From contig CAUYUJ010016882.1 of assembly GCA_963575745.1 (NCBI GenBank), forward strand, positions 699,882 to 763,881: a stretch of DNA of 64,000 bases, read 5' to 3'. Below the pieces are notes generated by a model. That model was not told where the DNA came from and did not search any database. It worked only from the letters and a program-made list of their open reading frames with translations. The stretch comes from Prorocentrum cordatum. Lineage: Eukaryota; Sar; Dinophyceae; Prorocentrales; Prorocentraceae. Both the position numbers and the translations under genes were made by a program. Within the stretch, counting starts at the first letter, position 1, and each line of letters begins with the position of its first letter. Shown piece by piece: positions 40,166 through 51,198 of the stretch.

Positions 40166-42328
40166 ACGGTGAATCAGCTGCCGCCCAGAGCACAGGGCGC
40201 CCCTGGGCGCGCCAGCTGGATTTCGTAGTTCGAGAGGAGCGGCATCGGTGGAGCGAGCGAAGCGAGCGGAGCCGGCGCCACGAGCGCACAATCAAACGCC
40301 CGCGCGGCGTTTCACCCCAAACTCTTCCCCCCGACGTAAAGCGCCAACCCTAAACCCAGGATTGTGCATATCTTAGGACCCGAGAGGGTATCTGTGCACG
40401 TGTGTTACACAAATCACTGTATGTCGTACACATGAGAAAGATCGCCAAACCGAGTGGAATCGTGGAGCCCTAAGACAAAGAGAACCTCGACTACCGAATG
40501 AACCCTTCACCCTAATAGAGAAAGCCGTCGGTGGTTCGCCGCCCTAACGGGCGCGGGGTGGGAATGTGAAAAGGGGAGCTGGCCCCGTAGCCGAAACATG
40601 ATTCCGCTCAACATGATATCACCTCAACACGAATACCCCACCCCCACTCCATTTTATGGGTGGGGGGTGGTCTTACACGATTGATGATCAGCAAGCGCTA
40701 ACAGAGGACACCCTAAACCCTCAAGACGAAAAACACCACGTATTGAGCAAGCTCGAATGGTGCCATTGCGAAAGACAGTGAAAAAGGAACGAACCCCGAA
40801 ACTGTTGATGGCGAGGGTGGCGGAGGTGGCGGGGGCGCGGGCACGGCGGCGATGGTGAGACTGTTGAGGATGGTGAGCCTCCTGTGCGCCACGCCGGGCG
40901 TGCGCCGCGCTGCCCGCGGCCTCCCGGAACGCCCTTCCTGGGTGCTTCGTCCCCAGGGGGCCCCGGGGTGTCCGGAGGTGGTCCCGGGAGGGTGCCGGGG
41001 AGGTCCCGGCCCGGGGCGGCCCCGGGGCGAGCCCGGGGAGGTTCCGCGGTTGGAGCCCGAGCGCGGAGTGCGCCGCATGCGAGCATGCAAGCGGGCACGC
41101 GCGAAAGGCGCGCAACGGGCGCTTCTGGGACGTCTGGGAGACAGCCGCCGCGCGGGAGGGGGCGCGATCCTTGAGCGGGCACGCGCGGACGCGCTCTCGG
41201 CGATAGCGCAGACCAATTAAGACCGCCGCGACACCCGCAGATATTAATACGTTGTGTAAACTGCAAGCCACGGGCGTTGCAACGTTCGTCGACCGTGGCG
41301 TCTGGCCGAGCGCTCAGCGAGCCTGCCCAATGCTCACGTACGCGGCACCGACGAAGCGCGAAGCGCTGAGGAGGCATTCGCTCGACGCGCGCATGCGGCC
41401 GCCGCTTGTCTGTCTGAGAAAAGAAACCCTTAACCCTCGGCCGCAGCTAGCGGGCCCCCGGTGGTCGGATGCTTCCCCTGGGGAGTTCCACCACGTAATT
41501 CTACGCATGCGGCGGCCTCTGGGGTCTCCTAGGGATACTCCAGGCGCTCCTCAGGCGCCCCCAGGCGCTCCGAGAAGCTCTCCGACGCCTCCTAGGGATA
41601 CTCAGGCGCTCCTCAGGCGCTCCCAGGCGCTCCGAGAAGCCCTCCGATGCTCCCACGCGCTCCCTGACGATCCCGAGCGCTCCATAGCGCTCTCCCAGGT
41701 GTTCCTGGGGATTGCTCCACGCGGTTTTCCGGCGCTCCCAGGGGGTTCCTGGACGCTCTCAGATGCTCCCGCGCGCTCCTAGGGCTTCCCTGGCGCTGGA
41801 GCGCACTGCCCCAGGCGTAGCGAGGGGGTGCGACACCCACCCCCTCGCGCTCTCCCTCCGGCCATTCGCATTGCGCGCGCGTGCCGCGTGCGCACAGACA
41901 CACTGCAGGACGCACGTGCGGAGTCGACGCATCTTTTTGCAATGCATGGCACCCCTACGGGCAAATCCTCACAGCGTTGATGCATCGCCAAGGCGTCGGC
42001 GTCTTGCGCCGGTGAAAAACTGTTTGGTTCCTCAAAGAACAGTGGGCCGCATCGCCTACACATCGGCTCTGTGGATCACCCTCTGCGCGCGTGCACTCGC
42101 GCGTGCCCATGCTCGTGCCGCGCGCACCCGAAACGAATACCCGACGCAGCAGCAGGAGTGCGAAGATTTTGGTCGCGCCGACTGCATGACATCGCAACCC
42201 TCTGGACTCGCTTGCAGCGCTGAGAGCCCTTGCCCGCCAACGCACAGTCTGCGTGATCTGCCAGCTAGTTCGGGCCGCAGCAACTGCATCGCACTTCTCC
42301 ACTCAGAGAACTCGCAGGCCGGGCGGCA
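40166..42328. other. No gene recognised; short repeats
   Basis: Includes two telomere-like motifs (40348, 40711) and a run of CAGGCGCTCC-like 10-mers (41535-41790). Frames at 40654-41377 (-) and 41712-42380 (+) have no recognisable domain. The 3' end of the - strand Helitron should lie in the right part, but its terminal hairpin could not be identified. Confidence 0.5.
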
Positions 42329-42688
42329 TCAAAACGCAGGACTGAAGCTGTCCCGCTCCACGTGGCCACCGATGAGGTAGTCGTCCGACGTGGCCACGCG
42401 GCTCAGAACAGTGTAACCCGCAGCAGGCCTCGGATAACCGTCGAGGTAGATTGTAATGTGCAAGAACTCATCGCCCTGCACCTTGTCGATCGCGCTGGCA
42501 TCTCCAGGGCGGATGGGGAAGTACACCGCGTTCTCCTTCTCCCGGTCCGTCCACCGGAGGATCGCCAGACTGTGGCCCGTCTTGGTCCGCACTCGCAGCA
42601 TATCCTCGTCGACGTGATAGTTCTCCATCTCGCAGAGCATGGGCCGGCGGTCCGTGCGGAATTTGCCGTCCCAGTAGTTGTCCGGGTT
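42329..42688 (-). pseudogene. Pif1-like helicase C-terminal part (Helitron)
   Basis: LNPDNYWDGKFRTDRRPML opens the segment, followed by HSLAILRWTDREKE, FPIRPGDASAIDKVQGDEF (the region of motif V, ending with the QG pair) and PAAGYTVLSRVATSDDYLIG (motif VI, where the Arg contacts ATP). It ends VERDSFSPAF at a stop. This is the RecA-2 end of a superfamily 1B helicase of the Pif1/Helitron type. The frame extends upstream to 42847, but that part is the complement of the + strand helicase and is not coding on -. The Walker part of the same enzyme lies on + from 42688. Confidence 0.75.
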
Positions 42689-43655
42689 GAGCGACATGTA
42701 CCTCTCGGGCGTGCTGGATGAGAACGACGATAGGGCTGCGCTGGACGCCGAGGCCGCGGCAGCGGGCGACCGGAGGCAGGCGCGCGATGGGGCGCAGGCA
42801 GACGTGAGCTTTAACCGGAAGCAGCTGCAGTTCGAGGAGGCGATCAACGACAGCGTGGACCGTGCCCTGCGGGCGAGTCACTCGGAGAATTGGGAGGACG
42901 CGGACGAGGCGCGGGAAGAGGCCGTCCAGAAGAACAAGCCGATCATCTGCCTCGGGAAGCCGGGCACGGGGAAGACGACGGTAGTGAAATCCTGCATCCG
43001 CCGCGCTGTGCAAGGAGGCGCCCGCGTGCTCTTTGCCCTTCCAACGCCACAGTTATCGAGCCGCATGAGGCAGGTGCTGCAGGATGTCGAAGGCGTGGAG
43101 ATCGCGACGTGCCATGCGGCGTTCAAGCTCAACGAGGCGATCACTGAGGCGCTGCCGCTGATGACCATGTACGACCTGATCGTCGCGGACGAGGTGTCAC
43201 TCTTGGACTGCCAGCAGTTTGAGCGCATGATGAAGCTCTGGAGCGTGGCAGAGAAGGTGCCCGCGCTGGTATTCCTTGGAGATACGTATCAGCTGCCGGG
43301 GGTCGGAGAGACGCGTCCGTGGGACATCAGCACGTGGGGTCGGCCGAAGTGCTACCGCGTGATGCTCGTTGAGACGTGGCGCTGCAATGAGCAGCGCTTC
43401 CAGCATATCCTTGACGAGCTCCGCGCCAGCAAGCCGTCCAAGGAGACGCTGCAGAAGATCTGCCGCGGCGGCAAGGCGTGGAAGACTGGCCAGCCGACGC
43501 CGGCAAATCTGAAGTCGCTTTTCGAGAAGCACCTGCACGCGCGGATCGTGACCTGTACGCGGAGAGGGGCCGCCAATGTGAACGAGGCCGCCATCGTCGC
43601 TCTCTACGGTCGGAAGAGTTCCCTGGCGGTTCTCCCCGGGGACGTGGAGCTCAGA
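42688..43655 (+). pseudogene. Pif1-like helicase N-terminal part (Helitron), inverted
   Basis: The frame from ATG 42678 reads SDMYLSGVLDENDDRAALDA, a Glu/Asp-rich linker, then IICLGKPGTGKTTVVKSCIR (Walker A, about 42954-42980), VLFALPTPQLSSRM (motif Ia), DLIVADEVSLLD (Walker B), LVFLGDTYQLPGVG (motif III) and ARIVTCTRRGAANVNEAAIV (motif IV side), and then runs out at LPGDVEL. After that the frame reads only the complement of the Rep end to a stop at 43695. Motifs V and VI are missing here and lie on the other strand at 42329-42688. DNA unwinding for rolling-circle transposition is the family role. Breakpoints share the bases GAGC, a possible microhomology. Confidence 0.75.
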
Positions 43656-45205
43656 GCTTCTTCTGCCCGACAATCATGCGGTGCACGCCCTCGCTGAACT
43701 TCTGGGAGCTCGCTGCGGCTTTCATATGGTCCATGAACTTGGCCTTATTCACGAAAATATCGTAGAACTCTTCAGAGACTCTGCCGCGGTCGGCGCAGAG
43801 CCGCAGCGCGGCGGCCAAGTGCCGGCACTTCGCTGGCACGCGCCTGTCCACGACCTCAAACCGCAGATCGTCCAACGACCGGAACGGAACATTCATGGCA
43901 GCCCACTGTCCGTGATAGCGGTCGCTGAAGTCGAAAACCGTGTCCACCGCGACAATCTTCTCGCCCCTGACGATGTAGTTCCGCGCGAACTCCTCCAGCG
44001 TGGGGAAGTCGGCCGCGCTGGCGCCCGCATGCCTGGACATCCGCTCCATCCACTCCAAGAGCGGAGCGCGATCCTCGCTCTGCTTGTACTGCCTCCGGAG
44101 ATCTCTACGAAATCCGCTTGGCGACGGTGGCTCCGTTCCTGGCGTCAGCGTGGCGCAGTGGTGCTGGTACGCGGCCTCGTACAACACGGCCTTGTGGCTA
44201 GCTTTCAGCCAGCCAGCGACCTCGCCATCGTCGTTCGTCTTGCGAACCCACTCCAGCAGGCACATGTCCTCGCTGCGCCACTGGCAGGTGGCATACCTCT
44301 CTACCCGCGCGGGCGTCTCTGCCATGCCGACGTAAGGAGCCGTCACCGATTTCCAGCCACCGCTGACTGTGGATATGTCAACCTGGCGGAACTGTGCGCC
44401 GCAGAGCTGCAGGATCATCTCCGGCTCGTACGGGTGGTACTCGAAGCAAACTCTGCGCGCCACGCTGTCCGCCGACGCCTGATCGCTCATCCACTCGTCG
44501 TAGCTCGAGTCCGAAAACTTGGCGACGAACTTCGTCACGTACTGCAAGAGCAGGGATTCCCCATCGGATTCCAACCAGTCCTGGTGGATCGGAACGGCAT
44601 CCATGACATCTACACAGAATGCGCGGAGGCCCGCTTCCTTATCGGTCTTGGAGTGCTGGAGCAATAACTGTACGTGATACCCTGGCTCTCCTGCGTACAC
44701 GGGCCACTTGCTCTCGGACGTGCCGCGCTTGTCCAACTGCGAGCCGTCGATGTAGCCCTTCAGATGCTCGCTGAACTCGTCGGGCTTTGAAGCGAAGAGG
44801 TGGTGCTCCAGCTTCGCGTCGGCCAGCGCCTCCTCCTCCGCGAAGAACAGCACGTGCAAGTGCGGGCGGCCAGACCCATCGTAGCGTTTCGTCCCTTCCT
44901 TCCGGCTGCCGTCCTGGAACTCCACACGCGTGAACGAGATGACGGTCTGGCCCTCCTGGCCGCCCTCCGTCTTGCATGAAAACACATGCTTCTTCCATCT
45001 CCGATCAGCACGATCCTGGCTCTGCTGGTTGTTCCCCGCCAGGACGCCGCGGACGATCTGCATGAGCGAGTGGGTGATGTACTGGGCCTCGCCCACGGGC
45101 AAGCGCATCCGTGTCTTGAGCGCCTTGCACATCTCGTCGCAGAGCCACTCGTGGCACGCGAAGGACTGCCCCCAGTGCGCGATCGCGAAGAACAGAGGCC
45201 GACCT
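43651..45205 (-). pseudogene. Helitron Rep (HUH) endonuclease domain
   Basis: The 493-residue frame 45132-43651, extended upstream to the frameshift, contains LPVGEAQYITHSLMQIVRGV, then GRPHLHVLFFAEEEAL with the HUH metal-binding motif (HLH, 44840-44872). It continues to LLLQYVTKFVAKFSDSSYDE (44509-44555), the region of the catalytic tyrosines. In many Helitrons this reads Y-x-x-K-Y; here the second tyrosine position is Phe. The C-terminal part (VNKAKFMDHMKAAASSQKF, MIVGQKKL) ends at 43651. Rep nicks and joins single strands to start and end rolling-circle transfer. The upstream frame continues from 45205 after a one-base shift (VGL, then LFFAIAHWGQSF). Confidence 0.8.
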
Positions 45206-47491
45206 GCCGCACGAGATCCACGAGCGCATTCAGCGCGTCCTTCCAGTAGAGCGGCGAGAACGGATGGCCCTTCATGAGGATTCGCACGGGCACATTCTCA
45301 ATATTCAAATTCTTTTTCGCACCCAGAGTGGCCCACAAGTTCAAGTCGAAGATAAACCAGAGGAGTTCGAAATTGCTCTGGTACCCTATGAGGTTGGAGA
45401 GGCACTTGACCATGAAGGAGCGCTTCACGCTGGTCCGTTGGCCACCCTCGTCTTCGTTGTCCTGCCCATTCTCGCCATCCGAGTCCTCGCTGTCGTAGCC
45501 GCACCTGGCGCGCTTCTTCTTCGGGTCTTTCGAATCGCGATTCTCCTCGCGACGAACGTCGGACCACTGTTCGTGCGTCTCGGTCATGTCCTCGCGCCAA
45601 TACAAATTCGGCCACAACGCGCACTCGAGGCCGACTTCCTGGAGAAACTGATACGGCCGCCTGCGCTTCCTGTTCTCCGCGTCCCCCCCGTGTTTTGACA
45701 AGAACTTCTCGCGCATGGCGTGGAGGCGCCGGTACGCGGAATCCTCGCAAGATAGCAGGTACTGGTGGGCCTTCTTCGCAGTGCTCCGCGCCTCCTTCCC
45801 CTCGAGCTCTTTGATCTTGTCGGCGACGCTCCACTTGGAGAAATAGAAAGTTATCATCTTCGCTTTCTTGCGATACCCCTTCCAGCGGCCCAGGGGGTCG
45901 GTGGAGCGCGCCTCCAGCCCCGCGTCGATCTCGATCGGCCTCAGAGCCTCCACGATGTCGTCGGAGAGGTTACGACGCGGCTTCGGGACTTCCTCTGGCG
46001 CTGGCGCCCAGCAGTCGCGCTCTGCGTTGCGCCGTCGGCACTGGCTCTTCGGAACCTCCACCTTCGGATCCCCCGCCAGATCTACATCGCGCATCGGCCG
46101 TGGCTGCAGGCAACCACACGTTACGCACTTTCCCCAGGACCCGCGCTCGAACCACGACCGCAGGCCCGCGGACAAGTCGGAGCGCGTCGCGTCCTTAAGC
46201 GGAGGAAGCACGTCCTCCGACTTCGGCACCTCGCCCGCGCGGCCGCGCGGCCTGCGCTCCGCCTCCTCTGGGAAGAACGAGTTCATCACTTTCTCCTGGT
46301 CGGCCAGGAAGCCCGCGCGGCATCTCTTCCGCGCCTCCTGATCCTCGTGGGGCGGCGCCATCTGCTGCTGCCGCTTCTTCAGCGCCTCGCCCCACTCCTT
46401 CTTCTGGTCGCCCTTGCGCCGGAGGTGCTTCGCCTGCTGCTGGCGCCATCTGTTGCGCTTCTGCTGCAGCTTCGCCAGGTAGTCGTCCCCGAAGATCTCC
46501 TTCGCAATCGCAGTGGCGTTCGCCGACACAACCGGATCCTTCTCGCGGAACGCTTTCAGCCGCGCCAGGATGCCGCCCGCCTTGTCGGTCTGCATGCTCC
46601 GCAGACGCTCTGAATCACACCAGCTGCAAAATCCCTTACCCGCCTTCGTCACGCGCGCCGGCTGCCCTGGGCACTTCGCGTTGAACGGGCACATGTCGGC
46701 CCCAGCGCCACGGCAACAGTGCTTCGGCGTGACAATGTTCTTGAACTCGTCCTGCGTCAAGCGCCTCCGGAGCCGGGCCAGCGCCTTCTCGTGCACCGCG
46801 GGCTTCTCACCTGCAACCGCGGGCGTCTCTTTCTCAAACTTACAAGAGCGCCGACGACATTGGACGTCATCTTCGGATTCCCAGCAGCCCCCGTCATCCG
46901 CTCTGGCGAGCAAAACACGCAGTGGCCGCCAACCGCCAGAGCGCGCCTCCCGGGTTCCGTAGTCGAGAACACGCAGTTGCCGCAGTCCGGCTTCCCACGA
47001 AGCTTGCGTCCCATGGCCCGCGCCAGCGCGCACCCGTCGCAGACCCGCTTCCTCCGCTGCTCAGGCGCCGCCCTCTGGCCCAGCGCCGGCGCCAGTGAAG
47101 GCGGCAACTCCGGCGCAGCCGCGTCCGCCGGCGGCGCAACCACGGGCGGAATTACTCTCTCTGCCGGCTGCTGATCTCCGTCCTCCGGACGTTCTGCCAG
47201 GATCGCGCCGGCGCGGTCCACGACCGCGTCGCCGTTCTCGCGCGCGGACAAGCGTTCCACGGCCATGTCGAACACGCTCTTCTCCAGGTCGTGCAGGATG
47301 ACAAGGAAATGCGCTGCCAACTTCTGCTGCCGCGCGTCCTTGCAGCCCGTCTCGAGGCGCACGGGAGAGCACCACATGCAGCGGCCCTCGAACTTGCCCT
47401 GCGCCTTCTTGCCGGCCTCGTGAGGATTGAAGCAGCACTCCAGCACGTCCCCGTTCTCCATCATGAACCCCTCGCAGCGGCGCGGCCTCAT
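45205..47491 (-). pseudogene. Helitron N-terminal region with Cys-rich modules
   Basis: Two frames joined by a shift near 46850. The first (47491-46850; MRPRRCEGFMMENGDV) holds module 1, CC-FNPHEAGKKAQGKFEGRC then MWCSP, and module 2, CDGCALARAMGRKLRGKPDC followed by GGHCVFCSPERM. The second holds module 3, CCRGAGADMCPFNAKC then FCSWCDSERL. The modules share a G-x-C-x-[WF]-C-[SD] ending. A further Cys cluster (GKCVTCGCLQ...CRRRNAERDC) lies near 46005-46130. The middle is Lys/Arg/Gln-rich, and an acidic stretch (SEDSDGENGQDNEDE) precedes CLSNLIGYQSNFELLWFIFD, the start of the Rep region. Zinc-binding and DNA recognition are inferred. Helitrons of other groups carry different N-terminal fingers. 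Confidence 0.6.
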
Positions 47492-47639
47492 GGCTGCAGG
47501 TGAGGATCAGTAATCCTGGAATACACTGAGAAGACTGGCGGCCTGCCAGACAACCTGGACGCGTTCAATGGAATTCCTTGAGCCCAAATTGCAACGGCGA
47601 GCTGCAAGAGCCGGCGCATCTGCTCTCCACGCAGTGGTG

Positions 47640-48010
47640 CGACCCATCGCCAATGCGTCGTGCCTCCCACACCGGAACCCGCAAGCTCTCCACCATACCT
47701 CGACGGCAACTGGAGCGCATCGCCGAGACATCGGCGGTTGAAAGTGGAGACGTACAATGCACAACACAGAACGCAGCTCTACCATGAAGCTCCTCAAATA
47801 ATACATTCACACTCTGCTGGAGCTTCTCCTGGTGCCCTCGATTTACCCATCGCCAATGCGTCGTGCCTCCCAAACCGTTTCCTGCAACTTCTCCACAAAG
47901 CAACGACGCCATTTGGAGCGCATCACCGAGACATCGACAGTTGCGAGTGGGACGTACAATGCACAACGCAAAACGCAGCTGTACATGAAGCGCCTCAAAT
48001 ACAACGTGGT
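47640..48010. repeat. Two-copy tandem repeat, about 200 bp
   Basis: CCCATCGCCAATGCGTCGTG at 47643-47662 recurs at 47846-47865, and ACGTACAATGCACAAC recurs at about 47751 and 47952. Similar CATCGCC-ATGC words are scattered to 48370. No gene is recognised between 47492 and 48457. Confidence 0.75.
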
Positions 48011-48457
48011 CCATCTCCGATGCATCGACTTTTTTCTCTTCCATTCACTCTGTGACCTTTCAGACGGACAAGTCACATGCGCAACGCAGAGATAATGATA
48101 TTGTGGCGCTGCACGCAGCACTCCGATGCGATGCATCGCCTCTGCGTCGCCTCTGAGTGCACCCGAGCGCTGCAAGGCCATATCCACTGCATCGACTTCT
48201 CCGTAGCATAGTCGGCGGAAACCGGCGCCAGCCGATGATTTCAATGCAAACATGCGTGACATCATGCTGGAGTCACAGTGCCTGCGACGATCGGAGACGA
48301 ATGCTCCACTGTGTGCATTCTCCGGAATGCTCCGCCCCACATCGCCAATGCATCCACTGCTCACACACATGACACATCGCCAATGAATCGTCAATCACAG
48401 GTGGAACACGGACTTCTATGTGTCAAAGAATGGCCCATAGCATCCACGCAAATACGC

Positions 48458-49042
48458 TCACGGTAGGTGTTGTGCACAAGACAACGCATCGGACTCCCCT
48501 GACAACACCGAACTTGCCCAGACGTGCTCGCATCTCAGAAAGATGTTCAGCAAAATTGTCAGCGCTCGGGAACTGCGCCTACGGGCCGCGAACTCAAGGA
48601 GCTGCTTTTCGGCGTCGACCCTGTTCTCCCTGCTGCCCTCTGCGTCGATCTGCGCCAAAACCGCTAGAGGACGAAGCGTCTCATCATCGAAGAGGTCGGC
48701 CAGCTTCCTGAACCCCGTGCAATCGTCGTTCGCACCCGCCGCTGCCACAGCAGGAAAACTCTCCGCCAACGTCGCAAACTTCAGATTCAGGCCCTGAGCT
48801 GGACGCGCGGCTAGCTCGCTGTATTGGGGAATGCTCCATTCCTGCAATTTGCCCACTTTGAAGAGCTTTTTGCCGCCGTACTTCATGAAGCCACCAGCAT
48901 TGCGGCCGGGGTTGGTCTTGAAGGTTTTCTTGACCAAGTGGTTCCACTCGTCCACGATCTTCAACTTCGCCTTGTCGCCGCCCCCCTTGCCGGCGGCCTC
49001 CCCGCCCTTCCTCTTGTTCTGGCCGCGGCCACCCTTGCCCAT
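48458..49042 (-). CDS. Unknown basic protein, possibly element-encoded
   Basis: 194 residues from ATG 49042 (MGKGGRGQNKRKGGEAAGKG); the frame is open upstream to 49282, but that part looks like repeat sequence. A Gly/Lys-rich basic start is followed by a soluble, helix-favouring body (LKIVDEWNHLVKKTFKTNPG, FRKLADLFDDETLRPLAVLA, DAEKQLLEFAARRRSSRALT). No catalytic motif is seen. A basic start of this kind suggests nucleic-acid binding. It is on the same strand as the Helitron and 1 kb upstream of it, so it could be an accessory ORF, or an unrelated gene or exon. Not recognised. Confidence 0.4.
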   Translation of the reverse strand: MGKGGRGQNKRKGGEAAGKGGGDKAKLKIVDEWNHLVKKTFKTNPGRNAGGFMKYGGKKLFKVGKLQEWSIPQYSELAARPAQGLNLKFATLAESFPAVAAAGANDDCTGFRKLADLFDDETLRPLAVLAQIDAEGSRENRVDAEKQLLEFAARRRSSRALTILLNIFLRCEHVWASSVLSGESDALSCAQHLP

Positions 49043-49878
49043 CCTTGAGACCCTGAACAACAGTGAGAGGCGCGCCGCCGTGCTGAGTTGAATGCAGGAG
49101 GCAGTTCCGAACGCCCTCGCGCGTCTGCTTGAGCCCAAATGGCCGAGACGCCTGATCGCCAGCAGGCAATCGATGAAGCCTGATGAAGATCCACACCTTG
49201 CATGTGCTTTCAGGTACCTCACCGCCGATGCATCTCTTGTTTCCCATGACACACGTTTTACTGCGACGCATCGCCCATGCATCTCCGCGGCGCGTCACTA
49301 TTGACACCTCTCTACCCGCCGCCTCTTGCCGGGCTCTTCGAATGCATCGCCCATGCGTCAGATTCTCGCCCATAGCACTTCAGCCCCACATGGCCTCATC
49401 CCCTCGAGTTGGCCGCGCGTTTCCGTTGCGAGGGGGCGCCAGACCCGCCCCCTCGCGCCCCCCCCCCCCCCCCCCCCCTCCACCCCGCACCACCGCGGCA
49501 GTCCGAAATACTCTCTCTGGAAACATTGTGCTGCACGCCAGTGCGCATCTCTGTCTCTACCCCGCGTGTATAGCGAACGGCGCATCGATGCCCCGATCCA
49601 CACGTGCATCGCCAATACGTCTGTACGTTGTCACGAACGCCCTCAGGGCGCTCTATTCTCCTTCGAAGACACTCTGTGGCCCACACAGCCATTCTAGCGC
49701 AACGCCGCTGCATCGGCGCATGCGCATGCCGTCGAGCACCTTTTCTTTAAGCCAGATACATTCACGGGCAGAGAGGCAACAGCGCAGAAGACGGCGCTGC
49801 TCTGGAGCAGGCACCACCGAACCAGAGGGAGACGCAACAGCGAACGAGATGAGGGAAGAGTCGCTATAAAGCGATATC
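49043..49878. other. No gene recognised
   Basis: Contains repeated CATCGCC-ATGC words and a run of about 26 C at 49459-49486, an error-prone site for sequencing. Confidence 0.5.
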
Positions 49879-50793
49879 CTACCATATGCCGTTGTGTAGC
49901 TGGATGTTGTGCGCAGGATCTCCAATTCGTACAATCCCCCCGCAGCGGGGCCTCTCACAGAGCCACGCCACTGTGTCACTCGCAGCGTCCGTACGCTGGG
50001 GCGGCGATGCAACAATACGCGCGGCCACGCGATTCCGGGCTGGCGCCCCGGCTCCCGTGGGGAACAATTCAGAGTACGTCCGCTGATGCACCCAAGCGAC
50101 ATCACCGCGGCGCAGCGGGAACACGGGCCGCAGATGGCCGCAGCCACTGCGAAAGTCCAGTCGAATACGCTCCTGATAAGTTGCCGCGACGCCGTGCGCG
50201 CTGGGGCACGCGCTGAGTGCGTGCGCACGGCGGGCGGACATCAGGTTGTCGAAGAAGTGGCTGACGCTTCCCAGTGGGCCACACCACGTAGGCAGTGCGA
50301 TGTAGGGAAGGCAAAGGCTGAGCGCCTGCAGCGTGTCATGGGCGGAGGCCGGCATGCTGCACGGCGGCGCGCGCGCCGCAGGACGGCGCCAGGCCATCAA
50401 GCGCGCTCGGACCGTCTGAGCCAAAACGGTTGCGGATGTATGCAACGCTTCGTGCGTTTGCATGGTCTCGGGGCCTCGCAGCGGCAAAAGGCAAGCTGGC
50501 GCCACGACGTGGGACACATCATCTCGCGTGCTCTCATGATGCATCGAGGATGCGTCGCAAGTCTCCCGCGCGACACCCTGCTGTTTCCTCGGCTTGACAA
50601 GTCCTGAGGCGCATCGCCGACACATCGAGACACCACAATGCCTGCGATGCAATCCGTATTGCCAGGCTAGGTAACGTAAAGCACATGCATGGATCCAGCG
50701 ATACTTTCGAGTCCGCGTGATCGATTTCGTGCAAACGTATCTCGATAATGCAGATCTCTCTTGAGCGCTCTGTTGAGTGCTACGTGCAGACAT
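49879..50793 (-). CDS. Unknown 304-residue ORF
   Basis: Uninterrupted frame starting MSARSTQQSAQERSALSRYV. It is Arg-, Ala- and Cys-containing, with no recognised motif; the most protein-like part is near the end (FPLRRGDVAWVHQRTYSELF). It passes through CATCGCC-type repeats, which weakens it as a gene. Opposite-strand frames are also long, so it may be a product of GC-rich composition. It lies on the same strand as the Helitron and neighbouring ORFs. Confidence 0.25.
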   Translation of the reverse strand: MSARSTQQSAQERSALSRYVCTKSITRTRKYRWIHACALRYLAWQYGLHRRHCGVSMCRRCASGLVKPRKQQGVARETCDASSMHHESTRDDVSHVVAPACLLPLRGPETMQTHEALHTSATVLAQTVRARLMAWRRPAARAPPCSMPASAHDTLQALSLCLPYIALPTWCGPLGSVSHFFDNLMSARRAHALSACPSAHGVAATYQERIRLDFRSGCGHLRPVFPLRRGDVAWVHQRTYSELFPTGAGAPARNRVAARIVASPPQRTDAASDTVAWLCERPRCGGIVRIGDPAHNIQLHNGIW

Positions 50794-51198
50794 CTACCAT
50801 GAGATGCGTGCCGCGCACTCGTACACGCACACGCACAAGCCGCTCATGTTACCGACGGAATCCCCCGCCGGAGAACTCGCCAGGCACAATGCAAGGGCCC
50901 CCCCGAACGTCAGTGCGCAAGGCTTTCCACAAACGCTGGATACCCAAACACGTCCGTTGCGTTTCGACTCGGGAATCTGCAAAGATGCAAACCCCCTCGT
51001 AATTTGCAAGCAACCCCTTCGTAAATTTCAAGCCCCACTAGGGCCCCCCGATACCTTTCAAGCCCCGCAAGCTCTCCCCGACAGCGTTCAAACTCCACGG
51101 GAAGCCCCTCTCGGAAACGAGCCTCTCTCTGAGAAGCCCGCCCCCGAGAGCGCAGCTGCGCCTCGCCGAACACTTCTGGGAGCGCCGCGCATCGCTTA
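50794..51198. other. No gene recognised; GCAAG short repeats
   Basis: Words like TTTCAAGCCCC and CAAGC recur near 50990-51075. No ORF is supported. Confidence 0.45.

Larger units (their letters stand above)
42329..47491 (-). mobile_element. Helitron with internally inverted helicase segment
   Basis: On - the order is Cys-rich modules (47491-46600), basic middle region, HUH Rep (45205-43651) and the helicase C-terminal part (42688-42329). The helicase N-terminal part lies between them but on + (42688-43652). Flipping 42688-43652 gives one continuous Rep-helicase reading, as in known Helitrons. Helitrons move by rolling-circle replication. Frameshifts near 46850 and 45200 and the inversion make this copy defective. 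Confidence 0.8.

Noticed and set aside
42689-42847. N-terminal part of the - strand frame before NPDNYWDG
   Set aside because: It is the complement of the + strand helicase linker and has low-complexity Ser/Ala composition; not coding on -.
46811-46843. Tiny intron (GTAAGT...GCAG on -) explaining the Helitron frame change
   Set aside because: The span is 33 bases, a multiple of three, so removing it would not change frame; a simple indel is more likely.
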